Below, piece after piece: positions 43,895-51,479 of a DNA stretch of 64,000 nucleotides (its first letter is position 1; every line of letters begins with the position of its first letter). Origin of the DNA: Holophagales bacterium (GTDB lineage: Bacteria; Acidobacteriota; Thermoanaerobaculia; Multivoradales; Multivoraceae). The notes beneath the pieces are model-generated. The model ran no database searches, had not been told where the DNA came from, and saw only the letters and a program-made list of their open reading frames with translations. The stretch lies in the NCBI GenBank assembly GCA_009845425.1, contig VXZQ01000001.1:258363-322362 (forward strand), written 5' to 3'. The translations under genes were made by a program, and so were the position numbers.

Positions 43895-44223
43895 CAGAAC
43901 GGGATGTCGTCCTGGTCGTCAGGCGACGCGGGCTGCTCGGCGGACGACTCGGCCTCCGGTGCCTCCGGTGCCTCCGGCGTCGCGGCTCCCGAGTCCGCCC
44001 CTTCTTCCTCGATCTGTTCAACGATCTGCCGCACCTCGACCTCGGCCCGGCGGATCTTCTTGCGGCAGATCTCGAGCAACTGCGCCGCCCGACCCAGTTC
44101 GTGGCCCAGTTGATCGACGTCGATCTCGTCGCCGTCGATCCGCCGGAGCACGCTCTCGAGTTCCTCCATCGCTTCGCTGAAGCTGAGTTCGGCCGCGTCA
44201 CCGCCGGTCCGGTCGTCGCTCAT
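43894..44223 (-). CDS. xseB: Exodeoxyribonuclease VII small subunit with SSB-like acidic tip
   Basis: 109 aa, longer than the usual 70-85. Residues about 13-75 are the XseB helical hairpin (LSFSEAMEELESVLRRIDGDEIDVDQL and the following RAAQLLEICRKKI). After it comes a flexible Glu/Ala/Pro-rich linker and an end reading DDQDDIPF. This is essentially the C-terminal tip of SSB (DDDIPF), which docks ExoI, RecQ, PriA, RecO and the chi subunit. I see this directly; whether it binds the same pockets is inference. The ATG at 44223 overlaps xseA's stop (ATGA). Confidence 0.9.
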   Translation of the reverse strand: MSDDRTGGDAAELSFSEAMEELESVLRRIDGDEIDVDQLGHELGRAAQLLEICRKKIRRAEVEVRQIVEQIEEEGADSGAATPEAPEAPEAESSAEQPASPDDQDDIPF

Positions 44224-45572
44224 GCCGTCTCCTTGCTGGCCGGTGTACCCGAGTCGACGGTACTCGCCACCGTACCGTCGGCGATCCGTGTACGAAGTTC
44301 GTCGCCGGCCGCCACGTCCGCCGCCCGCCGCACGAGTCCGCCATCGGCGCGCCGGGTGACACTGAAGCCGCGCGCGAGCGCCCGCTCGGGCGAGAGCTGC
44401 TCGCAGAGTCGAGCGTGCGCCTCAAGCCGCTCAGCCGCCCGGCCCACCGGCCTGAGCGCGTTGCGGATCAGACCCTCGCGGCGGACCTCCTCCTGCTGCC
44501 TGGCGGCCGCAACGAGCCGTTCGGCGGCCGTCCGCGCCCGGTTCGCCGCCAGCCGGCAGTCGGCGACGCGGTTCCTGAGCAGCGCCCTGCCCGGCGACGC
44601 CAGCCGGGGCGGGACGGAGGAAACCCGCCGTCTAGCGGCGCGCAGGAGGTCCGTGGCCTGCCGCGCGAGGGAACGTCCCGCGTCCTCGACCCGGTACGCC
44701 GCTTCTCCGACCCTGCCGGCCAGGAACTCGGCCGCTTCCGTCGGCGTCTTGCAGGAGGTGTGGGCGACGACGTCCGCGATCGACACGTCGATCTGGTGGC
44801 CGACGCCGCAGATGACCGGCACCGGCGACCGTGCCACCGCGCGCGCCACGCGGCGGCTGTCGAACGTGGCCAGGTCGGAGCGCGATCCACCGCCTCGAAC
44901 CAGCGCGATCGCATCGAGCCGACGGCTGCCGCGCGCGAAGGCGCCCAGCAGATTGAAGGCACGGTCGATCTCCGTCTCGGCCGCCGCTCCCTGGACCGCC
45001 GAATGGACGAGGTGCACGCGAAAGCCCAAGCCAGAGTTGACCAGGGTGTCGAGAAAGTCGTGGTAGGCGGCGCTCCCTTCGGACGTGATGAGCCCGATCT
45101 CGAGCGGGTCCGGCGCCAGCGCCAGCTTCTTGTTGCGCTCGAGCAGACCCTCGGCTTCCAGCGCCCGGAGCGTCTCCCGGCGCCGCTTCTCGAGCGCGCC
45201 GAGCGAGAACAGCGGATCGACCTCACGGACCGTGAACTGAAGCCGGCCGCCGCCGGGCCAGAACTCGGGCCGGCCGCAGCAGCGCAGCACGACGCCCTCG
45301 CTCAGTTCGACCCCGGCCTCGCGCAGTTCAGCCTCGGTGACGGCGCGCTCGTCCGCCCAGAGCACGCAGTCGAGCTTCGCCTGGATCCGGTCGCCGCGGC
45401 CCTTCTCGATCAGCTCGAAGTAGAGCTGACCCCTGGCCGCCGACCGTAGCCGCTGGACTTCTCCGGCGACCCATACCGCGGGGTACGCGTCGGCGAGCAC
45501 TCCCTTCATCTCCCAGGCGAACTCGGAGACGGTGTAGGTGCCGGCCGGCAGTTCGGAAACGAGGCTGTTCAA
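44220..45572 (-). CDS. xseA: Exodeoxyribonuclease VII large subunit
   Basis: 450 aa. The N-terminal OB domain (VWVAGEVQRLRSAARGQLYFEL) is followed by the catalytic domain with GLITSEGSAAYHDFLDTL, ALVRGGGSRSDLATFD (the GGGS-type motif) and CGVGHQIDVSIADVVAHTSCKTPTEAAE, then a long arginine-rich coiled coil. The ExoVII complex degrades single-stranded DNA in both directions. The TTG at 45572 is the only reasonable in-frame start. It lies 21 bases after the hypothetical gene at 45594. Confidence 0.93.
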   Translation of the reverse strand: MNSLVSELPAGTYTVSEFAWEMKGVLADAYPAVWVAGEVQRLRSAARGQLYFELIEKGRGDRIQAKLDCVLWADERAVTEAELREAGVELSEGVVLRCCGRPEFWPGGGRLQFTVREVDPLFSLGALEKRRRETLRALEAEGLLERNKKLALAPDPLEIGLITSEGSAAYHDFLDTLVNSGLGFRVHLVHSAVQGAAAETEIDRAFNLLGAFARGSRRLDAIALVRGGGSRSDLATFDSRRVARAVARSPVPVICGVGHQIDVSIADVVAHTSCKTPTEAAEFLAGRVGEAAYRVEDAGRSLARQATDLLRAARRRVSSVPPRLASPGRALLRNRVADCRLAANRARTAAERLVAAARQQEEVRREGLIRNALRPVGRAAERLEAHARLCEQLSPERALARGFSVTRRADGGLVRRAADVAAGDELRTRIADGTVASTVDSGTPASKETA

Positions 45573-45593
45573 CTCGCGCGGCCTACGGACGGC

Positions 45594-46142
45594 TCAATGA
45601 AAGCCCTTGAGCTCGGCCACGGATTCCATCGGAATCGCCTCGGCCCACTCCAGGGCGTTCTTGTCGCCGATCGTCAGCTTGTCCAGGAACTGGCGCGCCT
45701 CGTCGCGATGGGTGAACAGCCGCCAGATGAAGGTGTGGCCGGCCGGCGCGGTGAAGTAGGTGTAGTTGCGCATCCCCTCGCTCAGGTCGAAGCCGAGATC
45801 CGATTCGCCGTTGACGCCGACGCAGGCCATGGCAATCGCCCTGTACGCGAGCGCGAGCGCCTTCAGCGGCTCCTCGAAGTCGGACAGCTCCTCGCGCGAG
45901 AGCGGGGAGTGGAAGAGGGCGATCTTCGAACCGTCCTCCTCGGCGAGCAGGTTGTACGGCACGTCCGACCGGTCCAGCGCGTCCCGCGTCTCGCTGGTCA
46001 TGACGAAGACGTCGTCCGTGTCCTCGACCTTGTAGGCGATCGCGAAGGTCTCCGAGTCCAGCCCCCCGAAAGACTCGGCGAGGATGCCCTCATCTTCGAT
46101 CGTGAAGTAGAAGAGCCGCGAGATCATCCGACGGGTAGCCAT
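45594..46142 (-). CDS. Unrecognised 182-aa cytosolic protein upstream of xseA
   Basis: I do not recognise the family. No signal peptide or membrane helix; it is acidic and mixed alpha/beta, with MISRLFYFTIEDEGILAESF at the start, VEDTDDVFVMTSETRDALD in the middle, MRNYTYFTAPAGHTFIWRLF (a conserved-looking aromatic stretch) and EARQFLDKLTIGDKNALEWAEA near the end. The ATG at 46142 has AGGAG 10 bases upstream. It precedes xseA by 21 bases, so cotranscription is likely. Confidence 0.65.
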   Translation of the reverse strand: MATRRMISRLFYFTIEDEGILAESFGGLDSETFAIAYKVEDTDDVFVMTSETRDALDRSDVPYNLLAEEDGSKIALFHSPLSREELSDFEEPLKALALAYRAIAMACVGVNGESDLGFDLSEGMRNYTYFTAPAGHTFIWRLFTHRDEARQFLDKLTIGDKNALEWAEAIPMESVAELKGFH

Positions 46143-46243
46143 GGGTGTTCAACTCCTGGTCGGCCGTTGCGGCCGAGGGGCGCGAATCCTACCGGATCAC
46201 GGGCGTCGCCGGGGGTTCGCGCCACTCGCCGGCGACCTGTGGT

Positions 46244-46933
46244 TCAGGGCTTCCGGCTCTGGCCCAGAAACCGGTCGAAATCCCTTCTTTCTTCCGGCGT
46301 CGTGTCCTCCAGGGCAATCAGGTACTCGCCACCCGCCTCCGGCAGCGGGACGCTGATCAGCGTGACGGCGCGTTCGATCGCTTCGCAGTCCAGACTGACG
46401 AGGACCAGGGCCATCTGCCGGCAGACCGTGAAGAGCTGAGTGCCGAGCTCGCTCTCGATCCGCACCTGGGTCGTCGGCGGCATGCGCTCCGTGCGGATCC
46501 AATAGCCCTCCTCGTCGCGCCGGATGGCGATCTCGCCCTCCAGGCGGAGAGTCTGGACGGGCACAACGAGCTCCTGGGTCAACTGGCTCTCCAGGCTGCC
46601 GATGACCACGTCCGCGGCGATCTGGCCCGAACCGGCGATCTCCAGCTCGAGTTCGGTCTCGAAGACGCCATCGTCGCCGGCCGTAAGCGTCGCCGCATGG
46701 CGACTGACGGTCAGGGAGTGAGCGGGAGAGCGCAGGGCCACCTCCGCCGGCCCGATCCGGATGAGGGACAGGTCGTCGATCAGTTCCTCATAGACACGGT
46801 TCAGCCGCTCGAACGAGACCGTCCGGACGCCCGCTTCCTCCTGGGCGAGGGCTTCCTGGGCCAGGGCCGGCGCGCAGAGGGCGAGCGCCAGCGCCAGGTG
46901 TCCTGCCCGGAGGCCCCCGGCGCAAGCGGTCAC
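46244..46933 (-). CDS. Exported protein of unknown function
   Basis: 229 aa. A signal peptide is clear (GLRAGHLALALALCAPALAQEALAQ). The rest is beta-rich with ELELEIAGSGQIAADVVIGSLE and GEIAIRRDEEGYWIRTE strings and no recognised domain. The GTG at 46933 overlaps the stop of the VWFA-protein gene (GTGA), so it is made with that protein and is probably its partner in the periplasm. A periplasmic or outer-membrane location is inference. Confidence 0.68.
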   Translation of the reverse strand: MTACAGGLRAGHLALALALCAPALAQEALAQEEAGVRTVSFERLNRVYEELIDDLSLIRIGPAEVALRSPAHSLTVSRHAATLTAGDDGVFETELELEIAGSGQIAADVVIGSLESQLTQELVVPVQTLRLEGEIAIRRDEEGYWIRTERMPPTTQVRIESELGTQLFTVCRQMALVLVSLDCEAIERAVTLISVPLPEAGGEYLIALEDTTPEERRDFDRFLGQSRKP

Positions 46934-49461
46934 GGGTAGTAGCCGCTGATCGTGCGCGCCTTGTACCGTCCCTTGACCCGCACCTCGACCTCGCGGTACT
47001 CATCGCCTTCGCCGCTGCGGTCGGAGGTGTAGGCCAGCAAGTACTGGGAGCGCAGCTCGCGCTCGATGTCACCGTAGACGGGCGCCAGATCCTCGGCCTT
47101 GGAGATGAAGAACGACCGGCCTCCGGTGACCTTGGCGAGATCGCTCAGCTTGTTGCGCAGGATCATCTGGGTTCGCCCGACTCCGAGTCCGATCGTGTAG
47201 ATCGCGACGCCCGACCGGCGCGCGTACTCCTCGGCGTCCCGGTAGTCGACGCTGCTCGACGTGTCCTCTCCGTCCGAGAGCAGCACGAGGGCGCGCCGGC
47301 CCCGGACGCCCCGGAAGTAGTAGAGGCTGGTGATCAGGGCGTCGTGCAGGGCCGTGGCGCCCGCGGCCCGCAAACGCTCGATCACCGAGGCCACCGCGCT
47401 GACGTCCGAGGTCCGCCCGATCAACAACGCGGGCCGTGTCGCGAACGCCACGGCGAAGGACCGGTCGCGCGGCGTGATCATGTTCGTCAGGAACTGCGAG
47501 GCGGTCCTGCGCGCCTCGCCCAGCGACGTCTCCATCGAACCCGAGGTGTCGATCATCACCCCCAGGGTCAGCGGCAGGTCCTCCACCAGTTCGAACTTCG
47601 CCAGTTCCTGCCGCCGTCCGTCCTCGAACACGGTGAAGTCGCTCTCCGCCAGGCTCGTGACCGGCCGGTTCTGGCCGTCCACCACCGTCGTGTAGAGCTC
47701 CACGAGGTCGACCTCGAGCGTCTCGGTGAAGGCGGGCGCGTTCAGGAAGCGGACATCCTCGGCCCGGCTTCCATCATCGAGCGTCGCCGCGATCGTCAGG
47801 TAGACCAGGTCCTGCTCGCCCAAACCGGGAGGCACTTCGACCTCCGCCCGCCAGGGTGGCTGGCTCAGGACGGTCTGGAGCTCCCCACCGACGCTGAACT
47901 CGACTTCCTCGATGATGCGCTCCTCGGGAACCACGACCGTGGCCGACGCCTCGACCTTGCCCGAGACGCGGGCGCCGCGGCGCGGCTCGTTGATCGTGAC
48001 CCGGAGCTCGCCCCGCTGCTGGTTCAGGACGATCTCGTCGGCATCCACGACCTCCCGCTCCGCATTCAGTCCCTCGACGCGCACCACCTGCTCCTCGGGG
48101 TACTTGGCCAGCCGGACCTCGGCGCTGAACGGCGGCCGGCGCCGGGTCACCTGGACCCTGCCGTCGACCAGGAACCGCACCGCGACGATCTCGCCCCCGG
48201 TCACCAGGGTCTCGGCCCGCCAGAGACCGAGCACCACCTCGCTCTCGGGCGGCACCAGCATGATCGCGTTCCTCGCGTCGAGCACCGTCTCGGGCAGATC
48301 GTCGGTCGCCATGACCAGCCGCAATTGGTCCTCCGGTTCCGCGGGGGCGGCCGTCGGCATCAGCGGCACTTCGACCGGCACCGAGGTGAAGGCCGCCGCG
48401 CCGCCGACCTCGTCACGGACGAAGAGTCGGAGCAGGAAGACCGAACCCGGCCGGAAGAGCTGCTCTACCGGCAGCGCCAGAGAGCGTTCCGGATCCGGCG
48501 CGCTTCCGACGAACCGCATCTTGAAGGTGTCGAAGACCTGGCCCGGCAACTCGACCATTCCCTCCACGTTGATCCGCGTCTGCTGCCTGCCGGCATCGTC
48601 GACGAACGGCTCGACCGGAGCTCCCGGGGGCAGCGAGAGGAGAATCCGGGCCACTATCCGCTGTCCCTGCCGGTCCGGGAAGGTGAGGATCGGATCTTCA
48701 AGCTCCAGCGGCGGCGGACCTGAAACCACGTCCGCGGCGGCCCCTTCCGCCCACGCTTCGACATCCGCGGGTGGCGCCAGCCAGGCCAGGAAGTTCTCGT
48801 CGGTGGGGCGCTCGCGGCGGAAGCCGAAGAGGCCGCGGATACCGGTGATCTCGTCGACCCGGCGGGCCTCCTCGCAGACCTGCAGGTCGAAGCGGCGAGC
48901 CCGCAGCAGGCCCCGGAGTTCCTCGTACTGCTCCAGGAAGTACTCCATCTCCGGCATGTAGAGGGCACGCTTCGTGTCCTCCGGCAGCCAAAGCCGGAAG
49001 ACCTCGTTCGGCTTCGGCTGGAAGAGGACGAGGTTCGTGTGCTCGCCGTCCTCCGGTCCGTAGCGCCAGAGCTGGAGCGGCCGGAACGTCTGATCGCAGT
49101 CGACCGGGTCGATCGCGTCCGGCTCGCCGTGAAGGAACAGCAACCTGGCGCGGACATCGAAGAAGGGCAGACCGGCCATGCGCACCCGCTGCCGCCGATT
49201 CTCGACCGCCTCAGCCACCCTGCCTCGGTCCAGGAAGGTGTCGATGTACTCCATGCGGGACACCGGATCCAGGCTCCGCACTCGCTCCAGTTCGGCCGCC
49301 GGCAGCAGGAACTGGGGCCCGTCCAGAAAGAACTCCCGCTCAGGCGTGGTCCACTCCGCAAGTCGCCACTCGAACTCCTGGGCGGCGGCAGGCATCGCCA
49401 GCAGGCCCGCCGCCAGGAGCAGCAGGACGACGGCGCACACACGGTTTGCCGCGAACGTCAC
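46930..49461 (-). CDS. Exported GWxTD- and VWFA-domain protein (acidobacterial type)
   Basis: 843 aa. A signal peptide (ANRVCAVVLLLLAAGLLAMPAAAQ) is followed by a GWxTD-like domain (about residues 30-180) containing FLDRGRVAEAVENRRQRVRMA and ARLLFLHGEPDAIDPVDC, then several beta-sandwich stretches (about 200-560). The C-terminal VWFA domain has a MIDAS motif D-T-S-G-S in LGVMIDTSGSMETS and SDGEDTSSS. This combination is the 'VWFA-related, Acidobacterial' type. I place the start at the GTG at 49461, which overlaps the upstream stop; a GTG three bases earlier is equivalent. It is likely envelope-bound. Confidence 0.85.
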   Translation of the reverse strand: MTFAANRVCAVVLLLLAAGLLAMPAAAQEFEWRLAEWTTPEREFFLDGPQFLLPAAELERVRSLDPVSRMEYIDTFLDRGRVAEAVENRRQRVRMAGLPFFDVRARLLFLHGEPDAIDPVDCDQTFRPLQLWRYGPEDGEHTNLVLFQPKPNEVFRLWLPEDTKRALYMPEMEYFLEQYEELRGLLRARRFDLQVCEEARRVDEITGIRGLFGFRRERPTDENFLAWLAPPADVEAWAEGAAADVVSGPPPLELEDPILTFPDRQGQRIVARILLSLPPGAPVEPFVDDAGRQQTRINVEGMVELPGQVFDTFKMRFVGSAPDPERSLALPVEQLFRPGSVFLLRLFVRDEVGGAAAFTSVPVEVPLMPTAAPAEPEDQLRLVMATDDLPETVLDARNAIMLVPPESEVVLGLWRAETLVTGGEIVAVRFLVDGRVQVTRRRPPFSAEVRLAKYPEEQVVRVEGLNAEREVVDADEIVLNQQRGELRVTINEPRRGARVSGKVEASATVVVPEERIIEEVEFSVGGELQTVLSQPPWRAEVEVPPGLGEQDLVYLTIAATLDDGSRAEDVRFLNAPAFTETLEVDLVELYTTVVDGQNRPVTSLAESDFTVFEDGRRQELAKFELVEDLPLTLGVMIDTSGSMETSLGEARRTASQFLTNMITPRDRSFAVAFATRPALLIGRTSDVSAVASVIERLRAAGATALHDALITSLYYFRGVRGRRALVLLSDGEDTSSSVDYRDAEEYARRSGVAIYTIGLGVGRTQMILRNKLSDLAKVTGGRSFFISKAEDLAPVYGDIERELRSQYLLAYTSDRSGEGDEYREVEVRVKGRYKARTISGYYP

Positions 49462-49868
49462 CACGACATGCGGTAGAGCATCCAGTAGACGACGACCCCG
49501 GTCACCGACACGTAGAGCCAGATCGGCAGCGTGACGCGAGCGATCTTCCTGTGGCGCTCGTACCGGCCCCGAAGGCCCAGGACGACGGTGATGATCGCCA
49601 GAAACGGCACCGCGGCCGCCAGCACCGTGTGGGTCAGCAGAATGCCGAGATAGACCGTCCGCACGGTTCCCTCGCCCTCGAAGTGAACCGAACCGACCTG
49701 GTAGTGGTAGTAGAGATAGGAGATCAGGAACGCCGCCGAGCACCCCAAGGCGGACAGCATGACCTGCTTGTGCCGCTCCCGGTGGCCGCGGCGGATCAGC
49801 ACGTAGCCGATGACCAGCAGCGTCGCCGCCGTGGCGTTCAGGATCGCGTTGAGCGTGGGCAGGTGCAT
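49458..49868 (-). CDS. DUF420-family small membrane protein
   Basis: 136 aa with four membrane helices (LNATAATLLVIGYVLI, VMLSALGCSAAFLISYLYY, VYLGILLTHTVLAAAVPFLAI and LPIWLYVSVTGVVVYWML). Histidines in RHKQ (near the second helix), YYHYQV and LTHT and the YRMSW end match DUF420/CtaM-like proteins, some of which are needed for cytochrome oxidase assembly. No oxidase genes are present here, so its role is open. It is coupled to the VWFA protein by a TGA-GTG overlap. Confidence 0.85.
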   Translation of the reverse strand: MHLPTLNAILNATAATLLVIGYVLIRRGHRERHKQVMLSALGCSAAFLISYLYYHYQVGSVHFEGEGTVRTVYLGILLTHTVLAAAVPFLAIITVVLGLRGRYERHRKIARVTLPIWLYVSVTGVVVYWMLYRMSW

Positions 49869-49923
49869 CGGGCATGGAGCTTAGCCCGGTGGATGCACAG
49901 GTTGTGCCGGCTCAGCGACCCGC

Positions 49924-50988
49924 CTACCGGCGCTCCCGCCAGTACCGGACCTGCCAGCGGGCGACGTTCCGGTTGTGCTCGGCGAGGGTCTCCGCGAAAA
50001 CGTGAGTGCCGTCGTTCCGGCTCACGAAGTAGAGGTATGGCGCGTCGGCGGGCGCCGCCGCGGCGCGCAGGCTGTGTTCGCCCGGCGAGCAGATCGGACC
50101 CGGCGGCAGGCCCGGATGGACGTACGTGTTGTAGGGCGAGTCGAGTTCGAGGTCGCGGCGCCGCAGGTTGCCGTCCCACATGCCGGCCAGCTTCAGCGCG
50201 TAGATGATCGTCGGATCGGCGTAGAGGCCGATGCCGCGCTCCAGCCGGTTGTGGAAGACGGCCGAAACCAGCGGGCGCTCCTCGATCGCGCCCGCTTCCT
50301 TCTCGACGATGCTCGCCAGCGTCACGAGATCCCGCGGATCGAGACCGTGGCCGGCCGCGGTGTCCAGGTGACGCTCGACGCGGCGGCGGAAGTTGCTCAC
50401 CATAGCCTCCACGATCTCACCTTCGCCGGTACCTCTCGGGAAGGCATACGTGTCCGGGAAGAGGTAGCCCTCCAGGGACTCGGCCGCAGGGTCCAGGTCG
50501 GCGATGAGCCCCGGCGAGGACATCGCCGCAAGGAACGCGTCCCGTTCGCCGAAACCGTCGCCGGCGAGGCTCTCCGCGGTTTCCCGCAGGGTCAGGCCTT
50601 CGATCACGGTCACCGGGTAGGTCACCACCTCACCACGGATCACCCGGTCGAGCGCCTCCACCGGGCTCATCGGTTGCTCAAAGCGGTACTCGCCAGCCTG
50701 CAGCGTCTCGCCGGGTCGCCGGTAGTCGAGGTGGAGCCGGGCCAGCAGGGGATCGCCGACGACGTTCGCGGCGGCCAGCTGGTCGAGGATCGCGGTCATC
50801 GGCGCGCCGCGCTCGATCGTGAGTTCGATCGTCTCCGTTCCCCGCGGCCGTTCGAGTTCCCGCTCCGCCCAGGAGACAACGCCAGCCGCGGCGGCGGCGA
50901 GGGCCGCCAACATCGCGATGGCGCCGACCGCGAGCCATGGCAGCAGACGCCGTCTGCGGCGACGTCGCGGCGGCGTCCTCCGCTTCAT
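49924..50988 (-). CDS. mltG: Endolytic murein transglycosylase MltG
   Basis: 354 aa. A basic cytosolic end (RRRRRRRLLPWL) leads into one membrane helix (AIAMLAALAAAAAGVVSW) and a periplasmic YceG domain. The catalytic glutamate is in LASIVEKEAG. PLVSAVFHNRLERGIGLYADPTIIYAL and NTYVHPGLPPGPICSPG are family hallmarks. MltG cleaves nascent glycan strands and sets their length. The start overlaps the ruvX stop (ATGA). Confidence 0.94.
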   Translation of the reverse strand: MKRRTPPRRRRRRRLLPWLAVGAIAMLAALAAAAAGVVSWAERELERPRGTETIELTIERGAPMTAILDQLAAANVVGDPLLARLHLDYRRPGETLQAGEYRFEQPMSPVEALDRVIRGEVVTYPVTVIEGLTLRETAESLAGDGFGERDAFLAAMSSPGLIADLDPAAESLEGYLFPDTYAFPRGTGEGEIVEAMVSNFRRRVERHLDTAAGHGLDPRDLVTLASIVEKEAGAIEERPLVSAVFHNRLERGIGLYADPTIIYALKLAGMWDGNLRRRDLELDSPYNTYVHPGLPPGPICSPGEHSLRAAAAPADAPYLYFVSRNDGTHVFAETLAEHNRNVARWQVRYWRERR

Positions 50989-51398
50989 CCGGTCTCCCGG
51001 CCGAGTTCCTCCTCGAGGAGGATCTGCGCCGCCACGGCGTCAACCCGCTCCGGGTGCCGCCGCGGATCGACACCCGCCGCGCGCAGCCGGCGCTCCGCCT
51101 CCACGGAGGTCAGCGACTCGTTCACGGTTCGCACCGGCAGATCGCAGGCCTTACGCAGCTTCTGAGCGAAGGCGCGGGCGCGTTCGGCCGCCGGCCCGAC
51201 GGAGCCGTCCAGCCCGCGCGGCTCGCCGACCACCAGCACCTCGGCTTCGGAGTCGGCCGCCAGCGCCCTGAGTTCGGCGATCACCTGCCGGTCCCCGGTG
51301 CGCCGGATCGTCGAGTGCGGCACCGCGATCCCCACGTGTGAGTCTCCGGTCGCCACCCCGACGCGTTTCTCGCCGAGATCGATGCCGAGGAAACGCAC
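50985..51398 (-). CDS. ruvX: Holliday-junction resolvase RuvX/YqgF
   Basis: 137-aa RNase H-fold nuclease. FLGIDLGEKRVGVATGD contains the first catalytic aspartate, VGEPRGLDGSVG the middle motif and RVDAVAAQILLEEEL the last acidic helix. In bacteria it acts in pre-16S rRNA 5' processing and is proposed in junction resolution. The GTG at 51398 starts it. ruvX followed by mltG is a common bacterial pairing. Confidence 0.92.
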   Translation of the reverse strand: MRFLGIDLGEKRVGVATGDSHVGIAVPHSTIRRTGDRQVIAELRALAADSEAEVLVVGEPRGLDGSVGPAAERARAFAQKLRKACDLPVRTVNESLTSVEAERRLRAAGVDPRRHPERVDAVAAQILLEEELGRETG

Positions 51399-51479
51399 AG
51401 TGCGGTCACTCTGAAACGGGCCAGCGGGACTGTCAACCGACCGGGACCGACGTCTGGAGTTGGCCCGTCAATTGCTAGC

